Positions 1-7,872 of a stretch of DNA of 46,940 nt are shown here, one piece after another. The stretch comes from an uncultured Actinomycetes bacterium (lineage in GTDB: Bacteria > Actinomycetota > Acidimicrobiia > Acidimicrobiales > RAAP-2): the NCBI GenBank assembly GCA_903900235.1, contig CAIUMH010000148.1:1-46940 (forward strand), given 5' to 3'. The translations under genes were made by a program, and so were the position numbers. Below the pieces are notes generated by a model. It saw only the letters and a program-made list of their open reading frames with translations. It had not been told where the DNA came from and searched no databases. Each line of letters opens with the position of its first letter. Positions within the stretch are counted from its first letter, which is position 1.

Positions 1-1
1 G

Positions 2-193
2 ATGGGGTGGCTGACGGCCACCATGATCGCCTCCTCGATGCTGGCCGTGGCATTCGGAACCTATCCAGTCTTCCGGTATTGGTCGCCGATCATGCCGGCT
101 CTGATCGTGCTCTGTGCGTTGGCACTCACTCGACCGAAGGCCGAGAGGCTCGACCCCGCTGGCAAGGTGTCCGCCCGGTCCGTGTCGGCATGA
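2..193 (+). CDS. C-terminal end of a membrane protein, probably GT-C-type glycosyltransferase (partial)
   Basis: Only the last 63 codons lie in the window; the gene begins upstream. The visible part is one hydrophobic segment (about residues 5-43) followed by a short polar tail. It aligns with the extreme C-terminus of the next gene: TYPVFRYWSPIMPALIVLCA here against SWPLFRLWAPLLPGIVILAV there, each followed by a short linker and a similar terminal tail. The two genes are therefore tandem paralogues. The stop TGA overlaps the ATG of the next gene (ATGA), so they are probably translated from one mRNA. The function follows from the neighbour only: a polytopic membrane enzyme, possibly a sugar transferase acting on polyprenyl-phosphate donors. 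Confidence 0.6.
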   Translation: MGWLTATMIASSMLAVAFGTYPVFRYWSPIMPALIVLCALALTRPKAERLDPAGKVSARSVSA

Positions 194-1731
194 TGGCTCT
201 TCACGCCGTGCACCGGGCGACGCAACGTGACCCATGGTGGCTGATCGTCGCAGCGTCGGCCACCATGATCCGAATCCTGCTCGCCCTCAGCGTCACGGCC
301 ACGCCGTACTCGGGTGACTCATGGTGCCTGCTCAATCTGGGCGGAGCCCCGCCATGCGCCAGTCATCCACCCACCATCGACTGGATCTGGCGGACGCTCA
401 CCTTCGGGCACTTCACTCAGACCTCGGTCCTTGTGCTCCAGGGGGTCCTTGGGGTGATTGGCGCCCTGGTGCTGTTTGCACTCTTGCGTCAGGTGGCTGA
501 TCGTCGCCTGGCCGCCTTGGGCGCTCTGGTGGCCTCGCTGATGCCGGTGACGCTCTTCATGGAGCGGGCCATCATGACCGAGTCGATCCAGGACCTGTTG
601 CTGCTTGTCGGCCTCCTGCTCGGCCTCGCCGGCCTGCGAGCCGTTCGACCACGTGAGGCTGGGTGGTGGACGACCGCCGCCGCGCTGGCATTCGGGGTGG
701 CGGCCGCCATCCACTCGGCCATCATCATGACGTCGGGTGGCCTGACCGTCATGCTGGTAGCCCTCGTACTCTGGCGGCAGGGGGTGGCTCGGACCCGAGG
801 ATCTCTCGGCACGCTGGTCGCTATTCCGGTCGTGGCCATCGTGATGCTGGTGGCCCCGAGCATCCCGATGTCGCTCCGGTACCACGCGACGTTCGGGGTG
901 TTCTCTTCTCAGGCGATGGGCGGGACCTACTTGGCCGCGAGCTGGGCTCCGCTGCTCGACTGTCCGGCCCCGGCCGGTTCGGAGCCCGCTGTGGCGGCCT
1001 TCTATGCGGTGGCCTGTTCGCACCACTCGTTCGGATCTCCTCCGGGGACGGTGAGCAAGCTGATGTGGGATCCGAGCCTGGCCTTCCTGCGCACGGCACC
1101 ATCACCGGGCCAGCACCATGCATTCGCCGCCGCACAGTCGGCGCTCAGTTCGGCAGCCATCTCTGGCATCATCCATCACCCCGCGGGCTTTGTCACGGAG
1201 GTCGGTCGATCGCTCTGGTTCCAGCTTGCCGACCGCCCGTGGACCCGCCCACTCCACGTCTACAGCACCGGCCGGCCGACCTGGGTCGCCGCCCAGGCGA
1301 GCTCTGGGAGGTGGAGCGACGTGGTGCGAGGGTGGTTCGGCGGGGCTATCCCAGCGGCAGGCCATAGCCCCTCGAGCCTGGCCGGTGCCGTGGAGACCAC
1401 CGACCGATTCCCTCAGGTCATCCTCTGGCTGGTGCTGCTGGCTGGTCTCGGCCGCACCTTGGGTGCTGCCGAGCGACGTCGGCGACGGGGCGAGCGTCTC
1501 GTCGTGCGGGGCTGGAGTCATCGGCCACCATCAGACCGAGTGTGCGTGGGCCTCCTGGCGACCACGGTCCTGCTCGGGAGCATGATCTCGTGGGCCCTCG
1601 GGTCGTGGCCGCTCTTCCGGCTCTGGGCACCGTTGCTGCCAGGAATAGTCATCTTGGCCGTCCTGGCGATCCCAACACGGCCGGCTACGCCGGTGGCGAC
1701 CGATGAGCCTGAGGTGGTGCTCGCCGGGTAG
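190..1731 (+). CDS. Polytopic membrane protein, probable GT-C/GT39-type glycosyltransferase
   Basis: A protein of 513 residues starting at the ATG that overlaps the previous stop codon; the open frame runs further 5' only inside the preceding gene. About ten hydrophobic segments are spread over its length. The first extracytoplasmic loop carries an acidic residue (TPYSGDSW, around residues 38-45) and a second loop has MERAIMTESI. This resembles the acidic-loop pattern of GT-C fold transferases such as the protein mannosyltransferase/ArnT group, which move a sugar from a polyprenyl-phosphate carrier outside the membrane. The C-terminus repeats that of the preceding gene. A polymer ligase or a membrane protein without catalytic activity remains possible. 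The membrane topology is clear; the enzyme class is an inference. Confidence 0.6.
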   Translation: MMALHAVHRATQRDPWWLIVAASATMIRILLALSVTATPYSGDSWCLLNLGGAPPCASHPPTIDWIWRTLTFGHFTQTSVLVLQGVLGVIGALVLFALLRQVADRRLAALGALVASLMPVTLFMERAIMTESIQDLLLLVGLLLGLAGLRAVRPREAGWWTTAAALAFGVAAAIHSAIIMTSGGLTVMLVALVLWRQGVARTRGSLGTLVAIPVVAIVMLVAPSIPMSLRYHATFGVFSSQAMGGTYLAASWAPLLDCPAPAGSEPAVAAFYAVACSHHSFGSPPGTVSKLMWDPSLAFLRTAPSPGQHHAFAAAQSALSSAAISGIIHHPAGFVTEVGRSLWFQLADRPWTRPLHVYSTGRPTWVAAQASSGRWSDVVRGWFGGAIPAAGHSPSSLAGAVETTDRFPQVILWLVLLAGLGRTLGAAERRRRRGERLVVRGWSHRPPSDRVCVGLLATTVLLGSMISWALGSWPLFRLWAPLLPGIVILAVLAIPTRPATPVATDEPEVVLAG

Positions 1732-1739
1732 GGTGGGCC

Positions 1740-1873
1740 TCCCGATCTTCGGAGCGGTGGCCGGGTCCTGCGCAATGTTCACTTGTGAACCGAGTCAGGG
1801 TCGGAAGGCAGCAGCTCTCAGCGAGATCGAGCGTGTGCCGCAGTCAACCTGGCCATCGCTCCGAGGACCGGGA
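1740..1873 (+). ncRNA. ffs: Signal recognition particle RNA (4.5S/SRP RNA, small bacterial type)
   Basis: The gap before dnaX holds the conserved SRP domain. A GGAA tetraloop at 1803-1806 is closed by GTC/GGC and followed by the AGCAG asymmetric loop (1810-1814). Further 3' is CGTGTGCCG (1832-1840), close to E. coli 4.5S RNA (GCGUGUGCCG). The two ends pair in a long helix: CGGAGCGGTGGCCGGG (1750-1765) matches CCTGGCCATCGCTCCG with two G-U wobbles, and TCCCG at 1740 extends it to CGGGA ending at 1873. The RNA is the scaffold for Ffh in co-translational membrane targeting. Its place directly before dnaX agrees with many actinobacteria. The exact ends are uncertain by several bases. Confidence 0.9.
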
Positions 1874-1920
1874 CTTCTCACGATGAAGGCCTCAGTGGGG
1901 ACGCCGTCACCGGTCACCGG

Positions 1921-1926
1921 TAGCAT
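1921..1926 (+). promoter_or_regulatory. -10 box of a leaderless dnaX promoter
   Basis: TAGCAT ends 6 nt before the dnaX ATG and no Shine-Dalgarno site is present. This geometry puts the transcription start at or next to the A of ATG. It lies downstream of the SRP RNA, so dnaX appears to have its own promoter. Confidence 0.6.
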
Positions 1927-1932
1927 CGCCCC

Positions 1933-3819
1933 ATGGCCCCTGATCCCGTAGCGACGACCACCGGCGATGCCGCCTTCGTCTCGCTCTACCGCCGTTATCG
2001 GCCCGGAACCTTCGATGCCCTGCGTGGCCAGGATCACGTGGTGCGTGCCCTGCGCACCGCCGTGATCGATGAGCACGTGGCCCATGCGTACCTCTTCAGT
2101 GGACCGCGCGGGACCGGCAAGACGTCATCGGCAAGGATCTTGGCGAAGGCACTCAATTGCGAGCACCTCGTCGACGGTGAACCTTGCGGGGTCTGTTCGA
2201 GTTGCATCGAGATCACCCGGGGCACCTCGATGGATGTGATCGAGCTCGATGCGGCCTCGAACAATGGGGTCGACGCGATGCGCGATCTCATCGGCCACGC
2301 CGCCCTCGGATCTCCCGGTCGACACAAGGTGTACATCATCGACGAGGTCCACATGCTGTCGAACGCGGCAGCCAACGCGCTGCTCAAGACGCTCGAGGAG
2401 CCACCGTCGCACGTCGTGTACATCCTGGCCACCACCGATCCGCAGAAAGTCCCTGCGACCATCAGAAGCCGCACCCAGCACCTTGAGTTCCGCCTGCTTG
2501 GTGCGGCCACCATCGAGCAGCTCCTGCGCGATGTGCGCGACGACGCCCACCTCGACCTTGACGACGACGCCCTGAGCATTGCCGTGCGCAAGGGTCGCGG
2601 ATCGGCCCGTGATGCTCTGAGCGCGCTTGACCAGGTGGCGGCATCGGGTGAGTCCACGGACCTGCGACCGGCCTTTATCGATGTCATCGAGGGGATCGCC
2701 GACGACGATGCTCGCCGATCGCTGCTCGCCCTGAACATGCTGGCCGGCAGCGGGTGGGGGCCGCAGCAATTGGCAATGGAGCTCGTGGAGGATCTGCGCC
2801 AAGGATTCCTGCTCACGATGTCCCCCGAGGTCGCCGAGGTTGTGGGTACCGAACGTCAGCGACTCTCTGCCCAAGCGGACCGGATCGGCCTGGCCCGGCT
2901 GGTGCGCTCCATCGAGCTTCTTGGTCAGGCCCAGATCGACATGCGCGAGGCCCCAGACCCCCAGGTGGTGCTTGAGGTCGCTGTGGTGCGGGCGGCACGA
3001 GCGGATCTCGGTGGTGGTGTGGCTGAGCTCGAAGGCCGCATCGGACGCCTTGAGCGCCGCTTGGCCGAGCTCGAAGCCCGGCCATCGGCTCCGACGGTGC
3101 CTGTGCCTGCACCGCCCCCTGCGACGGCCGACGGCTCGAGCCCATCGCTCGGTGCTTGGCGCAGCCAGCCGGGCGCCGCTCCTGCGACGGCTTCCGAGCA
3201 GCCGACAGAGCCAGCACCAGCAGCAGCCGTCATCGAACCCACCACCGAAGTTCCATCGGCCCCTGGATCGGACCCGGTGCTCGAGCCGGACCTCGAACCG
3301 GCCCTCGAACCCGAACCGGCCGACCCGATGGTTCTCGAGCGCGAGCCGGCGGTCGCACCATCTCCCGAATCCGCCCCTGCCCCAGGGGGCCAATTGTCGC
3401 TGGCCATGATCCGATCGCTCTGGGCCGACAGCATCCTCGGTGAGCTGGCCGGTCGCAATAAGGCGCTCTTTCGTACGGGTGAGCTCGTCAGGCTTGAAGG
3501 ATCCACGTTGCATATCGGCGTGTCGACCGAACCACAGCTCGAGCAGTGCCGCCCGGGGATCCCCGCCGTCGAGCGGGCACTCCTCCAGGCACTCGGCCAG
3601 GCCATCTCCGTCGAGCTCTCGATCACGGGACGGGGAGGTACCCCGGAACCAGCTCTCGAGGCTCCGGCGCCGGAGATTCCGGCACTGCCTGACGAGGCCG
3701 AGATGGATGAGGTGGGTGATGTCTCCACCCTCCCTGAGGCCCACCAGGTGACGACCGCATCGCTGGCTGCGTCGAAGATCCTCAAGGCTTTCCCTGGCGC
3801 CACCGAGGAGACGTCGTAG
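1933..3819 (+). CDS. dnaX: DNA polymerase III subunit gamma/tau
   Basis: The clamp-loader ATPase of the replicative polymerase, 628 residues. It has an N-terminal AAA+ domain with Walker A GPRGTGKTS (57-65), a four-cysteine zinc module (C76, C85, C88, C91), Walker B IIDEVH (135-140) and the SRTQHLEF sensor region near 176. A helical lid and collar domain follow to about residue 360. Next comes a Pro/Ala/Glu-rich linker (about 365-480), then a conserved C-terminal region starting LSLAMIRSLW that probably contacts the polymerase, as in tau. The start is supported by the TAGCAT box 6 nt upstream. I see no A-rich slippery site in the linker, so only the long form is expected. It abuts recR directly. 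Confidence 0.97.
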   Translation: MAPDPVATTTGDAAFVSLYRRYRPGTFDALRGQDHVVRALRTAVIDEHVAHAYLFSGPRGTGKTSSARILAKALNCEHLVDGEPCGVCSSCIEITRGTSMDVIELDAASNNGVDAMRDLIGHAALGSPGRHKVYIIDEVHMLSNAAANALLKTLEEPPSHVVYILATTDPQKVPATIRSRTQHLEFRLLGAATIEQLLRDVRDDAHLDLDDDALSIAVRKGRGSARDALSALDQVAASGESTDLRPAFIDVIEGIADDDARRSLLALNMLAGSGWGPQQLAMELVEDLRQGFLLTMSPEVAEVVGTERQRLSAQADRIGLARLVRSIELLGQAQIDMREAPDPQVVLEVAVVRAARADLGGGVAELEGRIGRLERRLAELEARPSAPTVPVPAPPPATADGSSPSLGAWRSQPGAAPATASEQPTEPAPAAAVIEPTTEVPSAPGSDPVLEPDLEPALEPEPADPMVLEREPAVAPSPESAPAPGGQLSLAMIRSLWADSILGELAGRNKALFRTGELVRLEGSTLHIGVSTEPQLEQCRPGIPAVERALLQALGQAISVELSITGRGGTPEPALEAPAPEIPALPDEAEMDEVGDVSTLPEAHQVTTASLAASKILKAFPGATEETS

Positions 3820-4428
3820 GTGTACACCGGTTCGCTCAGACGGCTGATCGACGAGCTGGGACGGCTCCCGGGGATCGGCCAGAAGTCCGCGCAGCGGATT
3901 GCCTTCCACCTGCTGAAGGTCCCGACTGAGGATGCCCGGCGACTGGCCGAGGCCATCATTGAAGTCAAGGAGCGCACCGCGCTGTGTGCCATCTGTCTGA
4001 ACGTCGCCGACACCGGGGAGCTCTGTCCGATCTGCGCCGATGACCGGCGCGACACCTCGGTGCTCTGTGTGGTGGAGGACCCACGAGACATCGTCGCGGT
4101 CGAGCGCACCAGTCGATTCTCGGGTCGATACCACGTGCTCCATGGGGCTCTGAACCCTCTCGAGGGCGTCGGACCTGAGCAGATCCGGGTGACCGAACTG
4201 CTCAGACGTCTCGAGCCCGAGCGAGTCCAAGAGGTCATCTTGTGCACCAACCCGAACCTCGAGGGTGAGGCCACGGCGCTCTATCTCGGCCGCCTGCTCG
4301 CGCCGCTCGGGCTGACGGTCACCAGAATCGCCAGCGGACTGCCGGTGGGCGGCGACCTCGAGTACGCCGACGAGTTGACCTTGGGTCGCGCCCTCGAGGG
4401 TCGACGCAACGTGGCCGACGGCTCGTAG
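3820..4428 (+). CDS. recR: Recombination mediator protein RecR
   Basis: A protein of 202 residues, the usual RecR length. RecR works with RecO (and RecF) to load RecA on SSB-coated gaps. An N-terminal helix-hairpin-helix ([17 protein letters not shown], about 16-32) is followed by the Cys4 zinc finger (C56, C59, C69, C72) and a Toprim domain beginning [13 protein letters not shown]. It starts at the GTG immediately after the dnaX stop codon with no spacer, so translation is very likely coupled to dnaX. The ffs-dnaX-recR order is a familiar bacterial arrangement. Its 3' end forms a small hairpin around the stop codon, facing the convergent uppP. Confidence 0.97.
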   Translation: MYTGSLRRLIDELGRLPGIGQKSAQRIAFHLLKVPTEDARRLAEAIIEVKERTALCAICLNVADTGELCPICADDRRDTSVLCVVEDPRDIVAVERTSRFSGRYHVLHGALNPLEGVGPEQIRVTELLRRLEPERVQEVILCTNPNLEGEATALYLGRLLAPLGLTVTRIASGLPVGGDLEYADELTLGRALEGRRNVADGS

Positions 4429-4433
4429 CCGTC
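4417..4433. terminator. Possible short terminator hairpin between convergent recR and uppP
   Basis: GACGGCT (4417-4423) and AGCCGTC (4427-4433) form a perfect 7-bp stem with a CGT loop over the recR stop codon. There is no T tract, so it may be only a weak or bidirectional terminator. Confidence 0.3.
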
Positions 4434-4443
4434 AGCTCGTCGG

Positions 4444-5394
4444 TCAGGCGAAGCGGATGATGCAGAACCCGCCGGCAATGAGGCAGTAGACACCGAAGGG
4501 CCACAGCGTGCGAGTCTCAAACCACCGCACCAAGAAGGCCACGGCTCCGAACGCGGCCACTCCCGCAGCCACCGCCCCGGCGATGCATTGACCCCGGATT
4601 CCCGCACCGAGGGGTCCGAAGAGGTCGGGGAGTTTGAGGAGCCCGGCGGCCAGGATCACGGGGGTGGCGAGCAGGAAGCTGAACTTGGCGGCGTCCTCGT
4701 GGTCGAGGCCCGAGGCGATCCCAGATCCCATGGTGACGCCTGAGCGACTGATGCCGGCGAAGAGAGCCAGGATCTGTGAGCACCCGATGGCCACGCCACG
4801 AAGCAGCGGGAGCGAGTCGAGGCGTCGGAAGCTGGTGGCCTCATCATCAGGAGCAGCCATACCCCGACTGTGGCGGCCTTTAGGGGCACGGAGGCGGCCA
4901 CCCTGGGCCAGGGTGCGTCGGCGCAAAACCTCGGCGGCGAGCAGCAGGAGACCGTTGATCGTCAGGAAGATGGCGGCCGAGAGGGGCTTGGCGAACTGGG
5001 TGCGAAGCTTGTGCTCGAACGCCAAGCCGACGATGCCCACGGGGATGGTGGCCAGGATGATGAGCCAGATGAGTCGTTCGTTGGGCTTGGCCAGCGAGCG
5101 GTCACGGACCGAGGTGATGAGCCCGCCGGTGAGGCCCAGCCAGGTGCGCCAGTAGTACGCGATCAGGGCGACGGCGGTGCCGACGTGGAGGCCCACGACG
5201 AAGGCGAGGAAGAATGACTCGCCGTTGCTCTGGCCGTTCGAGAGGTTGTCCCAGCCGAGCAGGGAAGGAATCAGCACGCTGTGGCCGAGGCTCGAGACGG
5301 GGAACAGCTCGGTGACCCCTTGGAGCACTCCCATCACGATGGCCTGGAAGTAGCTGAGGTGAGCTTGGACGGCGATGAGGGAGAGGGCAGGCAT
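4444..5394 (-). CDS. uppP: Undecaprenyl-diphosphate phosphatase (BacA/UppP family)
   Basis: An integral membrane enzyme that recycles undecaprenyl diphosphate to the monophosphate carrier used for peptidoglycan and other envelope polymers. Two family signatures are visible: QGVTELFPVSSLGH (25-38, with the catalytic-region glutamate) and AGISRSGVT (213-221). About eight hydrophobic segments are present. At 316 residues it is longer than the typical 265-280, because of a charged insertion at about 160-195 in a predicted loop (LRRRTLAQGGRLRAPKGR and on). The ATG at 5394 is chosen because AAGGAG lies 6 nt upstream. The longer open frame would run into the divergent gene at 5478. It converges with recR. 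Confidence 0.95.
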   Translation of the reverse strand: MPALSLIAVQAHLSYFQAIVMGVLQGVTELFPVSSLGHSVLIPSLLGWDNLSNGQSNGESFFLAFVVGLHVGTAVALIAYYWRTWLGLTGGLITSVRDRSLAKPNERLIWLIILATIPVGIVGLAFEHKLRTQFAKPLSAAIFLTINGLLLLAAEVLRRRTLAQGGRLRAPKGRHSRGMAAPDDEATSFRRLDSLPLLRGVAIGCSQILALFAGISRSGVTMGSGIASGLDHEDAAKFSFLLATPVILAAGLLKLPDLFGPLGAGIRGQCIAGAVAAGVAAFGAVAFLVRWFETRTLWPFGVYCLIAGGFCIIRFA

Positions 5395-5477
5395 GGGTGC
5401 TCCTTGAGGGGATCTCGTTCCCACGCTACCTGCGGAGGTTGCACTCGGTCGCACTCGTCGTCGGGCAGACTTGAGCG

Positions 5478-6017
5478 ATGGATCGTTCGCCGACCAAGAC
5501 CCTCTGGCTACTCCGCCACGCCACTGCTGAGGAGAATCCACCACCCGGAGGCGACGATCGCGATCGCATGCTCAGTCCGGCCGGCATCGCTCAGGCCGAG
5601 ACCTTGGGGGCAGCGATCGTGGCGGGGGAGGTCATCGGCGAGGCTCCCGAGTGTGTCCTGGTCTCTCCCGCGTCACGGACCCGTGGGACCGCCATGCTGG
5701 TCTTCTCCGGGCTCGGTGCGGCGTGCGGGTTCTCGGTGGACCAGCGCATCTACCCGGCGGCTCCCGATGACCTGCTGGCCCTGCTGGCTGAACAGGATGA
5801 TGAGTTGTCCTGCCTCGGGATCGTGGGACACAACCCGGCGATCGCCTGGTTCGGCATCGAGCTTGTCGACGAGTCAAACCTTCCCGAGGGGCACCCGGCT
5901 CGGGGTGACCACCCTCCGGCCACCTTGGCGGTGATCGAGTTGCCCGTGGCCCGCTGGGCGGACGTCGCCTTCGGCGAGGGAGCCCTGCTCGAGTACCGCC
6001 TTACCCCAGTCGACTGA
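5478..6017 (+). CDS. SixA-type histidine phosphatase family protein
   Basis: A 179-residue protein of the histidine phosphatase (phosphoglycerate-mutase-like) superfamily. The RHG-type motif is LWLLRHATAEE, with H14 as the probable phospho-acceptor. The second catalytic histidine is H118 in GIVGHNPAI, and SPASRTRGTA supplies the conserved SxxxRxxxTA arginine. The order and short length fit SixA-like enzymes, which in E. coli dephosphorylate phosphohistidine; other small-molecule substrates are equally possible. There is no Shine-Dalgarno site. CAGACT lies 6 nt before the ATG, so translation may be leaderless. It is divergent from uppP with an 83-nt gap. Confidence 0.85.
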   Translation: MDRSPTKTLWLLRHATAEENPPPGGDDRDRMLSPAGIAQAETLGAAIVAGEVIGEAPECVLVSPASRTRGTAMLVFSGLGAACGFSVDQRIYPAAPDDLLALLAEQDDELSCLGIVGHNPAIAWFGIELVDESNLPEGHPARGDHPPATLAVIELPVARWADVAFGEGALLEYRLTPVD

Positions 6018-6085
6018 GCTGCGGCATCAATCGTCGATCCGGCAGAAAGCTGCCTGAGGAACGTGGCGTGTGCCAGCACCCTCCC

Positions 6086-6091
6086 TAGAAT
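6086..6091 (+). promoter_or_regulatory. -10 box for the tandem-TetR gene
   Basis: TAGAAT would start transcription near 6098. This leaves a leader of about 30 nt that carries GGAGGA (6111-6116) ahead of the ATG at 6127. A GTG at 6098 opens a 10-codon frame ending in TGA at 6128-6130, overlapping that ATG. Confidence 0.45.
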
Positions 6092-6126
6092 GGATGGGTG
6101 ATCGACGACCGGAGGACATCAAGGCG

Positions 6127-7335
6127 ATGAACTCGTCGGGCAGCCTCTCGTGTGGCCAGCGATCGAAGATGGTGGAGCGCAACGACAGCCTCTTCCGCTC
6201 CGCGGCGGTCGACGTGCTCGCCGAGGAAGGGTGGAATGCCCTGAGTACCAGGGGCCTGAGCTCGCGGTGCGGGTTGACCACTGGTGCCCTGTACGCCCGG
6301 TTCGAGAACATGGACCAGCTCCTCGGCGAACTCTGGGTGAGCGAGCTCTCGGCCGCCCTGATGGGGCCGATCGATGCCGCCATCGATGCAGTGCGCTCGG
6401 GCGACGAGGAGGGATTCGTGGCAGCCTTCGGCTCGCTGGTCCACCCTGGCCCCGAGGTGCTGGCCGCGACCGAGCTCGTGCTGGCGGCCATGGTCGAACC
6501 TGAGGTGGAACCACTGGTAGCACCTGGATTCCGCGTGTTTCTCGCTGAACGGACGCGACCCTCCGCAGTGGTGTCGGAGGTCGACGCAACGGTGGCGGCC
6601 ACCATCTGTTTCCTAGGGCTCGGTCTCGCCCATCTCGCCAAGCGAAGCTGGACTGCCACCATCGACATGACCTCGGAACTCGAGCGCTACTACGCCGCCC
6701 TTCGCCAGCCGGGCCCGGCGGTGTCGACACCTCGTGACGAGATCGCCGAGTATCTCTCCGTCTACCCCATCGATTCCGGCGACGAGCGACTCGACCGGGT
6801 CCTGCAGGCCACGGCCATCGTCATCGGCGAGCAGGGCTACCGCCGGGCCACCGTCCAGCGGATCTGTCGAACAGCGGGTGTCTCGACCGGATTCTTGATG
6901 AGCCGATTCGGCACCAAGCTCGACCTCTTCGCCACCATCACCGAGATGATGTGGGGGAGAGGCATGGTGCAGATCGCCGGCTTTCTCGCTGAGGCCTCGG
7001 AGCGCCTCGGTCCGGCCATGGCTGAGGCATTGGCCTGGCGGGAGATGCAGAACCCGGTCATTGCCAAGGTGGCAGTCCTCGCCCTCGAGACGGGTCGGAT
7101 GGCCGGGTTCCTTCCGAAGATCGCCGGCCTGGTCGATTCACAGGAGGTGGGGTTCTTCGCCGGCCTCGCCAAAGGGGCTCCGTCCGGTTATCTCCTCAGC
7201 GAACTGGCCCTCGGCTCAGGGCTGAACCTGGTGGCCTGGTTCGCTCCCTCGGTGCGAGACCTGCCGTATCCGTGTGTCACGGTGCCACTCGTGGCCAGCG
7301 CACCCCCGCGCTACCTGCCGGACACGCCTTCCTAG
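6127..7335 (+). CDS. Transcriptional regulator with two TetR-type DNA-binding units in one chain
   Basis: A 402-residue protein with two TetR N-terminal domains in series. The first is about residues 18-65 (AVDVLAEEGWNALSTRGLSS, then GLTTGALYARFENMDQLL). The second is about 222-272 (ATAIVIGEQGYRRATVQRIC, then GVSTGFLMSRFGTKLDLF). Each is followed by a helical, ligand-binding-like region. Ordinary TetR proteins are about 200 residues and dimerise, so this chain looks like a covalent pseudo-dimer or a regulator with two different ligand pockets. The ATG at 6127 is chosen for GGAGGA 10 nt upstream; in-frame starts at 6070 and 6094 are alternatives. It converges with the thiolase across a 537-nt gap. 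The target genes are unknown. Confidence 0.88.
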   Translation: MNSSGSLSCGQRSKMVERNDSLFRSAAVDVLAEEGWNALSTRGLSSRCGLTTGALYARFENMDQLLGELWVSELSAALMGPIDAAIDAVRSGDEEGFVAAFGSLVHPGPEVLAATELVLAAMVEPEVEPLVAPGFRVFLAERTRPSAVVSEVDATVAATICFLGLGLAHLAKRSWTATIDMTSELERYYAALRQPGPAVSTPRDEIAEYLSVYPIDSGDERLDRVLQATAIVIGEQGYRRATVQRICRTAGVSTGFLMSRFGTKLDLFATITEMMWGRGMVQIAGFLAEASERLGPAMAEALAWREMQNPVIAKVAVLALETGRMAGFLPKIAGLVDSQEVGFFAGLAKGAPSGYLLSELALGSGLNLVAWFAPSVRDLPYPCVTVPLVASAPPRYLPDTPS

Positions 7336-7872
7336 CGAGGTCGTGCTTGCATCCTTGCCGTCGTGAATTGCCTGGTACCAAGATCCACAGGACAGGCGCA
7401 TTCGGTTGTGGGCGTCGAGCGTTACGCAGCGGACCCGATGGAGTCGGTGGCCGATCCGTCAACCCGGTGTGATCAAAGCCACAGGGCGCATCAGGGATGT
7501 CGGAGATCCAAGGTGTGGATCGCTCCGGCCGGTCACTGCGGCGAGCGATCACCTCGATGGCTTCGAAGCGGTAGTCGAGCCGCACGAGGCGAGGGACACG
7601 GCGACCTCGGCTGAGTTCAGCACTGATCAGTGACGGCATTGTGAAGCCAGAACGCCACGAACATGAGCGGGTATTGCTGATGGCGCACCGATCACCCGTC
7701 CAACATCAGCCTCTTGATCACGTTCGACACGATCCGACAATCGGCGCCAGCCGCCTCTCGTGCCTCACCACGTTGGTACCGACGAGCGCCACGCGTGCAG
7801 CCATCGTCCTGACGACCGTCACTCCCGCAGAGCAGAGGCTGCGCCAGCGAGCGTGACGGTCGTCGGGATGGA
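7336..7872. other. 537-nt interval without a supportable gene
   Basis: This interval separates the convergent TetR and thiolase genes. Several open frames exist on both strands, but none has a ribosome site, a recognisable motif or the codon pattern of its neighbours. The minus-strand frame 7277-7639 contains RLVRLDYRFEAIEVIARRS, which looks protein-like, and could be a worn-out gene. A perfect 12-bp palindrome, CACTGATCAGTG, lies at 7621-7632. I see no T-rich terminator and no RNA gene. Confidence 0.4.

Noticed and set aside
3060-3400. Programmed frameshift site in dnaX
   Set aside because: No A-rich slippery heptamer or following stem is present in the linker, so a separate gamma form is not supported.
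2125-4230. 701-codon open frame on the minus strand across dnaX and recR
   Set aside because: It is the mirror of a strongly supported dnaX/recR pair. Its product is Arg/Gly/His-rich with no motif or ribosome site; long antisense frames are normal at this GC content.
7621-7632. CACTGATCAGTG as a regulator site
   Set aside because: A perfect 12-bp palindrome, but it lies between convergent gene ends, far from any promoter; more likely chance.
7277-7639. 120-codon minus-strand frame between the TetR and thiolase genes
   Set aside because: It overlaps the end of the TetR gene, has no ribosome site and no recognised family; kept only as a possible relic in the gap description.
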